From JABDOU01 sp041609995 (GTDB taxonomy: Bacteria > Actinomycetota > Acidimicrobiia > Spongiisociales > SHLN01): a stretch of DNA of 18,162 nt. The stretch covers positions 1 through 18,162 of the forward strand of contig JBFIPU010000051.1 in NCBI GenBank assembly GCA_041609995.1, read 5' to 3'. Positions 1 through 5,338 of this stretch are shown here, piece after piece (positions within the stretch are counted from its first letter, which is position 1; each line of letters begins with the position of its first letter). The notes under the pieces were generated by a model that saw only the letters and a program-made list of their open reading frames with translations, was not told where the DNA came from and did no database searches. Position numbers and translations under genes: made by a program.

Positions 1-90
1 GCAGCTCCCAAGGAACGCGATGCGTTCCCAACCGCTTTGCGGTGGAGGTGGGGAGCAGCTCCCAAGGAACGCGATGCGTTCCCAACCGCT
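1..90. repeat. 36-bp direct repeat pair with internal triloop palindromes
   Basis: Bases 1-36 recur identically at 55-90 (period 54). Each copy holds the palindrome GGAACGC-GAT-GCGTTCC (12-28 and 66-82). Between the copies lie ACCGC-TTT-GCGGT (31-43) and GGGAGC-A-GCTCCC (51-63). The tight three-base loops resemble REP/BIME-type extragenic palindromes. The window begins inside the array, so the copy number is unknown. No open frame here looks like a gene. Confidence 0.8.
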
Positions 91-110
91 CGGAGGCCGA
101 AGCCCGGAGA

Positions 111-214
111 GGGGTAGGGGGAGTAGAAACCGATGGCTCCATGTTCACGCAACGGCGAAGTCGAATCTTGTTCTGCAGTTTGTTCTCAGCCGTCGGTTTG
201 GTTCCCCCTACCCC
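111..214. repeat. Imperfect long inverted repeat
   Basis: The arm at 111-137 (GGGGTAGGGGGAGTAGAAAC...) is the imperfect reverse complement of 189-214 (...GGTTCCCCCTACCCC). The loop is about 50 bases. It sits between the direct repeats at 1-90 and the duplicated leader unit at 233-440, so the gene-free stretch 1-441 is almost wholly repeat-structured. No transposase or terminal duplication is visible. Confidence 0.6.
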
Positions 215-232
215 TGCTTCGCTTCGTTTCGC

Positions 233-440
233 AGCGGTACCTTCCCCCAGCTTCGCACTTCGTGCTCCCGCTGGGGGACCATTGAGGGAGCGAACCGACA
301 TTGGTTCTCTGGTGGGATCTCGGCGAGGTCGGAGGGAAGGCGGGAAGGCTTCGCGTTCGCCACCATGAAGCGGTACGTCCCCTAACTACGCAGCTTCGCT
401 GCTCCCGTTTGGGGGATCATTGAGGAGGAGAAAGGACATT
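233..440 (+). repeat. Duplicated leader-like unit with covarying hairpins
   Basis: Two diverged copies about 136 bp apart begin with AGCGGTAC (233-240, 369-376). Each then has a C-run, a triloop hairpin, CTCCCG, a G-run, and the tail CATTGAGG...GACATT. The inner hairpins differ in sequence but still pair: GCAC-TTC-GTGC (255-265) and GCAGC-TTC-GCTGC (390-402). The outer stem pairs CCCCCAGC (244-251) with GCTGGGGG (270-277) in copy one, and TCCCC (378-382) with GGGGA (412-416) in copy two. The tail of copy two contains the ribosome binding site and leads straight into the ATG at 442. Confidence 0.6.
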
Positions 441-441
441 C

Positions 442-822
442 ATGACCACTGAACGATTCGAGGCCGGGCTGGCTGCCCGGAAGGCGGTGCTGGGCGAGGA
501 CTACGTCGAGGAGAATCTGGCCGCCGCCGACGATTTCAACCGCGAGTTCCAGGAGATGGTCACCGAGTTCTGCTGGGGCTTCGGGTGGAGCGACGAAACC
601 CTCACGTATCGCGAACGTTCGATGATCAACCTGGGCATGATCGCCGCGCTCGGCCGCATGCACGAGTGGGAGCTGCACTTCAAAGGAGCCATCAAGAACG
701 GCCTGACCCGAGACGAGCTGCGCAGCATCCTCCACCAGATCACCATCTATGCCGGCGTCCCCGCCGGAGTCGAGTGCTTCCGCATCGCTCGACGCGTCTT
801 CGCCGAAACGGACGCGGGCTAG
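442..822 (+). CDS. Carboxymuconolactone decarboxylase family protein (PcaC-like)
   Basis: This 126-aa protein has the single all-helical CMD/AhpD fold of 4-carboxymuconolactone decarboxylases. The PcaC-like core spans roughly residues 55-120: a YRERSMINLGMIAAL helix, His74/His79, then GLTRDEL and the IYAGVPAGVE signature. It lacks the CxxC pair of AhpD-type peroxidase partners; the only cysteines are 44 and 112, so a redox role is less likely. In beta-ketoadipate pathways PcaC decarboxylates 4-carboxymuconolactone, but no other pca gene is nearby, so the substrate is open. The start is clear: GAGGAGGAG at 422-430 and AAAGGA at 431-436 precede ATG. The cupin gene follows after 32 nt on the same strand and may be cotranscribed. 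Confidence 0.85.
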   Translation: MTTERFEAGLAARKAVLGEDYVEENLAAADDFNREFQEMVTEFCWGFGWSDETLTYRERSMINLGMIAALGRMHEWELHFKGAIKNGLTRDELRSILHQITIYAGVPAGVECFRIARRVFAETDAG

Positions 823-854
823 TGATTCGTCGTGGGTTCTAATCTCGCTGCATC

Positions 855-1502
855 ATGGAATTCGACGTCGGGAATCTCGTTGCGGCGCTGGCAACGGAAG
901 GCGTCGAGGCGCTCGACCGCGCCGGTGTGGACGATGGTGATCACTCCCTCGCACTCCGCCGTTTTCTGGCAGATCCTCCGACAGAGCTGACCGGAGAACC
1001 GGTCTTCATGGCCGAGCGGCGCGACCTGCTCCCGCAACTGGTCGCCGGGGCCCCATCCCAGATGCAGGCACTGAGCCAGGCCATCGCCGCGGTCGAGTTC
1101 ATCACCTCGTGGGCCGAGTACGCACCATCTGATTGGGCCGACCCCTTCATCGGAAGAATGGCTCCCGGATTCACCGTCGGACCCCGGGGGCCGATCGATC
1201 GGCAAGACGTCGCCTTTGGGTGTTTCATCGTGGACCGTGCCACGTTCTATCCGGAGCACGGCCACCAGGCCGAAGAGGTGTATCTCATCGTTGCCGGTCA
1301 CCCGTGGTTCCTGGGGGCCGATGGTTGGAAGCAGCTCGGGCCGGGGGAGGCCAGCGTCCAGAAGCCCAATGTCATCCATGCCCTGAGGACCGAGGACGAA
1401 CCCATGCTGTGCTTCTGGGTTTGGACTGGCGATCCCGCTGCCGAGATCTGGGCGTTGACTGCGGACGGCGCCCGTTTCTACCCGCCCAAACGCTGGGGCT
1501 GA
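855..1502 (+). CDS. Cupin protein of the DMSP lyase family (DddL/DddQ-like)
   Basis: The 215-aa protein has a helical N-terminal half and a C-terminal cupin barrel. The metal-site pattern is that of dimethylsulfoniopropionate lyases: YPEHGHQAEEVY (His135, His137, Glu140/141, Tyr143), then LGPGEASVQKPNVIHAL with His175. Tyr143 matches the tyrosine proposed as catalytic base in DddQ/DddL. Family members cleave DMSP to DMS and acrylate with a bound transition metal. Length and architecture fit DddQ (about 200 aa) and DddL. Many relatives are untested, so DMSP is a likely but unproven substrate. No acrylate-handling gene is adjacent. TAATCT lies 9 nt before the ATG and may be a -10 box of its own promoter; there is no strong Shine-Dalgarno. 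Confidence 0.7.
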   Translation: MEFDVGNLVAALATEGVEALDRAGVDDGDHSLALRRFLADPPTELTGEPVFMAERRDLLPQLVAGAPSQMQALSQAIAAVEFITSWAEYAPSDWADPFIGRMAPGFTVGPRGPIDRQDVAFGCFIVDRATFYPEHGHQAEEVYLIVAGHPWFLGADGWKQLGPGEASVQKPNVIHALRTEDEPMLCFWVWTGDPAAEIWALTADGARFYPPKRWG

Positions 1503-1564
1503 GCAGCGGAGCAGTTTGGAAGCCAAGAGAGGCGGGTAAGACAGGGACCCAAGAGAGGAGACCC

Positions 1565-1810
1565 ATGGGCACCGATCACGGGCCATCAATCAAAGATGAC
1601 GATCAATACGAGGCGCTACGCGACAAGGGCTACAGCAAGGAAAAGGCTGCCCGCATCGCCAACGCGGACGGAGCCTCCCGACGCGGGGGCGAGGCGGAGC
1701 CGTACGAGGAGTGGACCAAAGACGAGCTGTACGATCGGGCGCAAGAACTCGACATCGAGGGCCGTTCGGACATGACGAAAGCTGAGTTGATCGAAGCCCT
1801 CCGCGCATGA
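1565..1810 (+). CDS. Small DUF7218 / Rho N-terminal-like protein
   Basis: This 81-aa hydrophilic, highly charged protein has two parts. Residues about 9-40 (DDDQYEALRDKGYSKEKAARIANAD) match the short DUF7218 module common in actinobacteria. Residues about 47-81 (WTKDELYDRAQELDI...MTKAELIEALRA) form a SAP-like helix-extended-helix of the Rho N-terminal type, which usually binds nucleic acid. A nucleoid or RNA-binding role is inference. GAGAGGAGA at 1552-1560 just precedes the ATG. It lies 62 nt after the cupin gene and ends at a convergent hairpin. A longer upstream in-frame extension has no support and would overlap the cupin gene. Confidence 0.8.
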   Translation: MGTDHGPSIKDDDQYEALRDKGYSKEKAARIANADGASRRGGEAEPYEEWTKDELYDRAQELDIEGRSDMTKAELIEALRA

Positions 1811-1826
1811 CCCGGAGTGTCACCCT

Positions 1827-1845
1827 GGTTCAGTCCGTCTGAACC
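1827..1845. terminator. Hairpin between convergent genes
   Basis: GGTTCAG-TCCGT-CTGAACC is a perfect 7-bp stem with a 5-base loop. It lies between the stop of the DUF7218 gene and the 3' end of the opposing gene, overlapping that gene's stop codon. GATTGGTTT follows on the plus side. The position suits a bidirectional terminator, although the T-run is short. Confidence 0.5.
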
Positions 1846-2237
1846 TGATTGGTTTCGACCCCGGCAGCCTCGAGGGTGGCGACGAGACCGTCGGGATCAG
1901 CCACCGTCACGGTGAGCCCTGGATGGTGCGGCATCAAAGGCAAGAACGCTTCGATCGGCTCGCCGAATGTGACACAGACGCCGTGCTCGGTCGTGGTTCC
2001 GAACGTGAGTCCGTGGTCGGCGAACGAACCGCGGATTCCGATCGCCTTGTACCACTTGTAGTCGCCGGACCGCTGATAACCCGACAGGTTGGATAGCGGC
2101 GTGTTGATCTCCCACATGCCGAACTTGGCGCGGAATCGTCCCTCGCCCACTTCGACGATCGAATTGCTCTGCGTCACCCCCAGCGGCAGGAGCAGGTAGC
2201 GATACCGCGGATGAAAATCGAACTCAAAGGACTCCAT
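1830..2237 (-). CDS. Conserved actinobacterial protein of unknown function (PH-like)
   Basis: This 135-aa protein has no signal peptide or membrane segment. Its beta-rich pattern (residues about 22-70: SIVEVGEGRFRAKFGMWEIN, then a W-x-K motif) and its end (HGVCVTFGEPIEAFLP, HPGLTVTVADPDGLVATLEAAG) resemble a widespread uncharacterised actinobacterial family that I recall only from unannotated homologues. These look like a compact PH-like barrel with one C-terminal helix. The start at 2237 is chosen because GGAGGAA (2246-2252) sits 8 nt upstream; an in-frame extension to 2489 is serine-rich, antisense to the next gene and unlikely. Function unknown. Confidence 0.75.
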   Translation of the reverse strand: MESFEFDFHPRYRYLLLPLGVTQSNSIVEVGEGRFRAKFGMWEINTPLSNLSGYQRSGDYKWYKAIGIRGSFADHGLTFGTTTEHGVCVTFGEPIEAFLPLMPHHPGLTVTVADPDGLVATLEAAGVETNQVQTD

Positions 2238-2358
2238 GCGGGGCCTTCCTCCTCGAAGCGGGATGGTATCCGAGTCGGCTCGCACATCGTGACCTTCGGC
2301 GCCTGATATCTGACCAACAAGTGCGAAACTCTGCTCGAGACGATCTGGCGAGCGGAGC

Positions 2359-2876
2359 ATGAGCAGGTTCACGTCCAAAGAGGAGTTCCTTGCCGATATC
2401 CGGTCAGAACGGGAGAAACTCGACGAACTACTCGATCGAATACTGACCTCCGAGAAGTTGGTCGAGGTCGTCGATGGCATGTCTGTCAAGGATTATCTGA
2501 CGCATCGCACTGAATGGGGTCGCATGATGCTGCGCTGGTATCGCGAAGCTGCTGCCGGTGGGAGCCCTCCGTGCCGACCGCCGACTACAAGTGGAACCAA
2601 CTAGCGGAACTCAACGCCGAGATACACGAGCGGTTTGCCGAAACACCACTTGCCACTATCGAGTCACAGTTTGCGGAAGTCCACGACGAGCTGGTTCAGC
2701 TGATCGACCAACTGAGCGACGATGAACTGTTCACCAAGCAGCATCACCGATTCACCGATTCACCGATTCACCGGTTCAACCGATTTGGCCACCTACCTCA
2801 ACGGCGCAACAGCCGTCCACACCGGTCGGCACGACGGCACATCGTCAAGTGGTGGAAAAACCATGGAGCTCCGTGA
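2359..2876 (+). pseudogene. ClbS/DfsB-family four-helix-bundle gene broken by three frame lesions
   Basis: The pieces read in order across frames as one ClbS/DfsB (DUF1706, DinB-like) protein: MSRFTSKEEFLADIRSEREK, then VPTADYKWNQLAELNAEIHE, then STDLATYLNGATAVH, then RSARRHIVKWW. Lesion 1 is a one-base loss near 2559. Lesion 2 is an expansion of an 8-bp tandem repeat at 2745-2776, giving 16 extra bases. Lesion 3 is a one-base loss at about 2820. Undoing them restores a product of about 167 aa, the usual family length, with the final helix ending in a typical K-W-W-K. Intact relatives include the colibactin self-resistance cyclopropane hydrolase ClbS, but most members are uncharacterised. Sequencing error could explain the single-base losses, but not easily the repeat expansion. 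Confidence 0.75.
2745..2776 (+). repeat. 8-bp tandem repeat, (CACCGATT)x3 plus CACCGGTT
   Basis: CACCGATT occurs at 2745, 2753 and 2761, followed by CACCGGTT at 2769. A protein-family-consistent reading (HHRFTGSTDLATYL) needs only one CACCGATT plus CACCGGTT. Two extra units (16 bp) therefore shift the frame of the surrounding ClbS-type gene. This is a slipped-strand expansion site. Confidence 0.8.
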
Positions 2877-2884
2877 TCGGATAG

Positions 2885-3019
2885 CTACATGCCGCGGACG
2901 CCGCGCTTGAGTTCGGTTTCGAGTACCACCTCGTCGGACGTCTCTACTTCTCCCGGCTCGAACTTGGGCTTTCTGCCCAGACCTTTCAGGAACGCAACCA
3001 GCTGTTTCAACCATTTCAT
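2885..3019 (-). CDS. 44-aa microprotein, paralogue A
   Basis: The product is 44 aa: MKWLKQLVAFLKGLGRKPKF, then EPGEVETSDEVVLETELKRG, then VRGM. It aligns without gaps to the protein at 5339-5473 with 24 of 44 identical residues, which is the main proof that it is a gene. Residues 1-16 form a basic amphipathic helix (W3, L4, K5, F10, K12, L14, G15, R16). Residues 18-26 are a conserved P-x-FEPGEVE core, and the tail is acidic then basic. There is no Shine-Dalgarno. Instead TACACT lies exactly 7 nt before ATG, as expected for a leaderless transcript. It follows the CYTH gene after a hairpin. I do not recognise the family; membrane-surface or partner binding is a guess. Confidence 0.8.
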   Translation of the reverse strand: MKWLKQLVAFLKGLGRKPKFEPGEVETSDEVVLETELKRGVRGM

Positions 3020-3026
3020 GTACGCG

Positions 3027-3032
3027 AGTGTA
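3027..3032 (-). promoter_or_regulatory. -10 box for leaderless start (paralogue A)
   Basis: TACACT on the minus strand fits TANNNT and ends 7 nt before the ATG at 3019, placing transcription start at or near the start codon. The 9-base block GCGAGTGTA (plus strand, 3024-3032) is identical to 5478-5486 before the paralogue. No clear -35 is visible. Confidence 0.6.
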
Positions 3033-3039
3033 TCGGGAG

Positions 3040-3076
3040 CTTGCCGACCTCGCCCCGGACGGTGAGGATCGGCAAG
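3040..3076 (-). terminator. Hairpin after the CYTH gene
   Basis: CTTGCCGA-CCTC pairs with GAGG-A-TCGGCAAG (8+4 bp, one bulged A, 12-base loop). It starts 7 bases past the CYTH stop and ends 7 bases before the -10 box of the microprotein. There is no U-run, so intrinsic termination is uncertain; mRNA 3'-end protection is another option. Confidence 0.5.
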
Positions 3077-3083
3077 ACCACAA

Positions 3084-3548
3084 TCACCACTCCGTGTACG
3101 GGTGGGTTATCAGGTTCGCGTTGAAATAGCGGGGGTCGTCGGTCACCTCTTCCCCGGCCCAGTCGGGCCGCTTGAATTCCTGGTCTTCGCTGTCCAACTC
3201 GACCTCGGCGACCACCAGCCCGTCGTTGACACCGGCGAATTCGTCGATTTCCCATTCCAATCCGTTCACCTCGACGACGTGGCGGGTTTTTTCGATGATG
3301 GGTGTTTCGCAGAGCTCGTCGAGCATCGTGTGGGCATCGTCGACCGGGATCAGGTACTCGAACTCGGTGCGGGTGGCGCCAACCGTGAGCCCCTTGACAG
3401 TCAAGGTTCCCTCATCATCGACCGCCCGCACCCGGACCGTCCGCTCCTTCACCGTGGACAGATAGCCCTGACGAATGACGGTCGACCGGCCCTCTCCCCG
3501 CCACGAGTCTCCCGTGACCAGGAACTTGCGCTCTATCTCGGTGCCCAT
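3084..3548 (-). CDS. CYTH domain protein, probable triphosphate tunnel metalloenzyme
   Basis: The 154-aa single-domain protein opens with the CYTH hallmark ExExK (EIERKFLV, Glu4, Glu6, Lys8). Tunnel-lining basic residues follow: RQGYL, RVRAVDDEGTLTVKG, then RTEFEY. Later come IEKTRHVVEVNGLEWEIDEF and VVAEVEL with the second acidic cluster, and it ends DDPRYFNANL. Short bacterial proteins of this type (NE1496/ygiF-like TTMs) usually hydrolyse inorganic triphosphate with Mg2+ or Mn2+. Adenylate cyclase class IV and thiamine triphosphatase share the fold, but triphosphatase is the most likely activity. AAAGG lies 9 nt before ATG. It is 21 nt downstream of a second CYTH-like gene. Confidence 0.88.
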   Translation of the reverse strand: MGTEIERKFLVTGDSWRGEGRSTVIRQGYLSTVKERTVRVRAVDDEGTLTVKGLTVGATRTEFEYLIPVDDAHTMLDELCETPIIEKTRHVVEVNGLEWEIDEFAGVNDGLVVAEVELDSEDQEFKRPDWAGEEVTDDPRYFNANLITHPYTEW

Positions 3549-3569
3549 GTCTTGTGCCTTTCGTCGTCG

Positions 3570-4208
3570 TCACTCGTCGGAGAAGGCAGCGCCGACAACC
3601 CGCTTGATCATGCGCGGATAGCTCACGTTGTCCCAGGTCTCCAGTCCCAGGCGGTCCCGCAGCCTACGCAGGGCCTCGAAGTCGGCCGATTCGATTGCCA
3701 CGGTCGGAACCGCACGGTCTCCGATGCTCACCGCAGCTACCTCCGCGGAGCACCCGGCGAGATCGTAGATCGACCGCTTCTTTGTCACCTCCACGGCGGC
3801 CAGGTCAGCGTGCGGTGCCACGATCTCGCCGACCAGCTCCTCGAACGAATACTCCGATCGATCGGTCACGGACATCTCGACTCCGAGAGGCCCCAACAGA
3901 TCTCGCTTCAAAGCGGAGGAGGAGATGGGGAACCGTTGCTTGAACGCGACGTCCCATTGCTCGAAGCCGTCACGAACATCGATCAGCTTCTTGATGTCGA
4001 GCATGTCGTCCCGCGATTTCGGGTTCAGCTCGGGAGGGCCGGTCGACACGATGTATACCTCGGCGCTTTCGACAGTGCGGGTCGGTTCGCCTTCGGACCG
4101 AATGCGATCGCTCAGCTGCTCGAGGCCGTCTCCCCACACTCGAAATTCGAAACGAGCCGGGCTGTCGCCGCCTTGCTCTCGGCTCGGGGACGGAGATTCG
4201 CTGCTCAT
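3570..4208 (-). CDS. Divergent CYTH-like protein
   Basis: The 212-aa protein has a disordered 18-residue N-terminus (SSESPSPSREQGGDSP) and then a beta-rich body. FEFRVWG (about 20-26) occupies the place of ExExK but reads E-x-R, so one acidic ligand and the lysine are altered. The segment NPKSRDDMLDIKKL followed by FEQWDVAFKQRFPI, and the later VTKKRSIYDLAGCSAEVAAV then TVAIES, follow the strand order of the CYTH tunnel. I have seen the DIK..L...EQW..pf pattern in unannotated proteobacterial and actinobacterial proteins. The pairing with a canonical CYTH gene 21 nt away supports the assignment. Catalysis cannot be assumed. The ribosome binding site is weak. Confidence 0.6.
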   Translation of the reverse strand: MSSESPSPSREQGGDSPARFEFRVWGDGLEQLSDRIRSEGEPTRTVESAEVYIVSTGPPELNPKSRDDMLDIKKLIDVRDGFEQWDVAFKQRFPISSSALKRDLLGPLGVEMSVTDRSEYSFEELVGEIVAPHADLAAVEVTKKRSIYDLAGCSAEVAAVSIGDRAVPTVAIESADFEALRRLRDRLGLETWDNVSYPRMIKRVVGAAFSDE

Positions 4209-4236
4209 CTGTCACATAGCCGGATCAAAGAGCGGC

Positions 4237-4593
4237 CTAGTCGAGCAGCTCGGCGATGCGGGACTTCGGGCGGCCGATGATTGCCTTCTGGCCTTTGACC
4301 ACCACCGGGCGTTGCATGAGCGCCTTGTGTTGAAGGAGGATGTCCACCACGGCTTCTGGGTTGTCGACGAAGTCGTCCGGGTCGAGCTCGAGCTTCTTGA
4401 ACTTGGAGTCCTTGCGGACCAGGTCCTCCACCGGGTCTTCGAGAATGGAGACGATCTGCTCGAGTGTCGCCCGGTCCGGAGGCTCCTTCATGTACAGCAC
4501 CGTGTCGTGCTCGACCCCCAATTCCTCGGCGACCGCCAAGGCATTCTTGGACGAGTTTCAATGCGGGTTGTGGTAGATCGTGACGTCGCTCAT
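4237..4593 (-). CDS. arsC: ArsC/Spx-family arsenate reductase with in-frame TGA (putative selenocysteine) at the catalytic position
   Basis: Read from ATG at 4593 (AGGGAG 6 nt upstream), the frame gives MSDVTIYHNPH, then TGA, then NSSKNALAVAEELG and on to the family's end, 118 aa in all. TGA is codon 12 (4558-4560), aligned exactly with catalytic Cys12 of plasmid R773 ArsC (HNPACGTSRN). The three oxyanion-binding arginines are present at Arg60 (LVRK), Arg95 (LMQRP) and Arg108 (IGRP). The reading frame after TGA is intact for 106 codons. A SECIS-like hairpin follows. I therefore read it as a selenocysteine thioltransferase-type ArsC; Sec-ArsC homologues have been reported from marine metagenomes. 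Alternatives are a recent nonsense mutation or a base-call error. True arsenate activity is unproven; no arsenic gene is adjacent. Confidence 0.75.
4524..4541 (-). promoter_or_regulatory. Bacterial SECIS-like hairpin
   Basis: On the coding strand CCTTGGC-GGTC-GCCGAGG forms a 7-bp stem (one G-U) with a GGUC tetraloop. Loop bases lie 24-27 nt after the TGA, within the 16-37 nt range of bacterial SECIS elements, with guanines at the first loop positions. The E. coli fdhF element also has GGUC at its tip. Below the stem, after one G/A mismatch, three further A-U/U-A pairs can form (4520-4545). Confidence 0.65.
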
Positions 4594-4644
4594 GATCGCT
4601 CCCTGCTCGATAGCGCATTTAAGCACCTGGGCGGGGACTGCTCG

Positions 4645-5161
4645 TCAATCGCCCGAGAATCTGGTGACGATGAGCTTGTCCGGAGAGCCGTCAACGTATG
4701 CGACGAGGTAGGCGTCCTCCCAGCGACCCCGGAGATCGACGAGCTGGTCCCTTTGGGCCTCGATCTCGGGCATCGGCGGCGTCTGGGTTCCAAAGAGCCG
4801 GTCGTATTCGACGAACGGCAGGGGCGCCACGTACCCGATGACCTCGCCTATCCCGTACCACATGTCGATGATCGAATGCGTCCCGTCCTCGGCGTTGACG
4901 GTGATCAGGTGCTCGGCCGCGAGCGGCGGTTGGCCGTTCTCGAGGAGTTCACCGACCGTGCCAGCTCCTCCCGGCTGATGCCCGATTGTGATGAGCATTC
5001 GTCCAACCACTCACCGGTTGCCGCCTCGTCTCGTGTCCACATGGCGCTGTTCCATGGATTGAAGAACGACCCTCTTGGAGTACATGCGCCGTCAGTTCGT
5101 CAAGCGCAGTCTCCACATCTTCCTGATAGTCGACTACGTACAACCACGCGGTAGCACGCAT
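4645..5161 (-). pseudogene. Conserved unknown gene with two frameshifts
   Basis: The N-terminal piece MRATAWLYVVDYQEDVETAL, then DELTAHVLQEG, starts at 5161 behind GAGGGTG. It continues in a second frame (SFFNPWNSAMWTRDEAATGE, then WLDECSSQSGISREELA) and then in a third (TVGELLENGQPP, then AEDGTHSIIDMW, then RWEDAYLVAYVDGSPDKLIV). Each switch needs one missing base, near 5070 and near 4960. The joined product is about 172 aa and resembles actinobacterial proteins that begin with an LYVV.Y.EDVE segment and carry GTHSIID centrally, whose function is unknown to me. It may be a decaying gene or two base-call errors. The last 100 residues are an intact frame. Confidence 0.55.
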
Positions 5162-5338
5162 TTTTCACCCTCGAATTCGCTGCAGAGGCACGGTAGTGGC
5201 CGGGCGATGTGGCTCATGGAAGCCGTTCGTGCGGGCAGTCGAACCCGAAGGTTCAGGCTTGTGCTCGGTGTTCGCTCGGCGAGGGTGGAGTCAATCGACA
5301 AGAGTCTCGAACTGAATCAATTGAGCCGAGGGGCGGTG

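Noticed and set aside
1..90. CRISPR-like repeat/spacer pattern
   Set aside because: Only two 36-bp copies with an 18-bp gap that is itself palindromic; no spacer diversity and no cas genes.
3102..4280. Long plus-strand open frame of 392 codons
   Set aside because: It is antisense to the CYTH, CYTH-like and ArsC genes, shows no recognisable family, and is explained by GC-rich codon bias.
4237..4539. ArsC gene starting at TTG 4539 as a normal short ORF
   Set aside because: This start would drop the first strand and the catalytic loop, and has no ribosome binding site; the upstream in-frame coding sequence matches the family precisely.
3925..5154. Plus-strand open frame of 409 codons
   Set aside because: It lies antisense to several real minus-strand genes and shows no domain motifs.
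5162..5338. Possible tRNA or small RNA (GGGTTCGACTGCCC on the minus strand resembles a T arm)
   Set aside because: The loop would have eight bases, and no acceptor, D or anticodon stem can be built around it.
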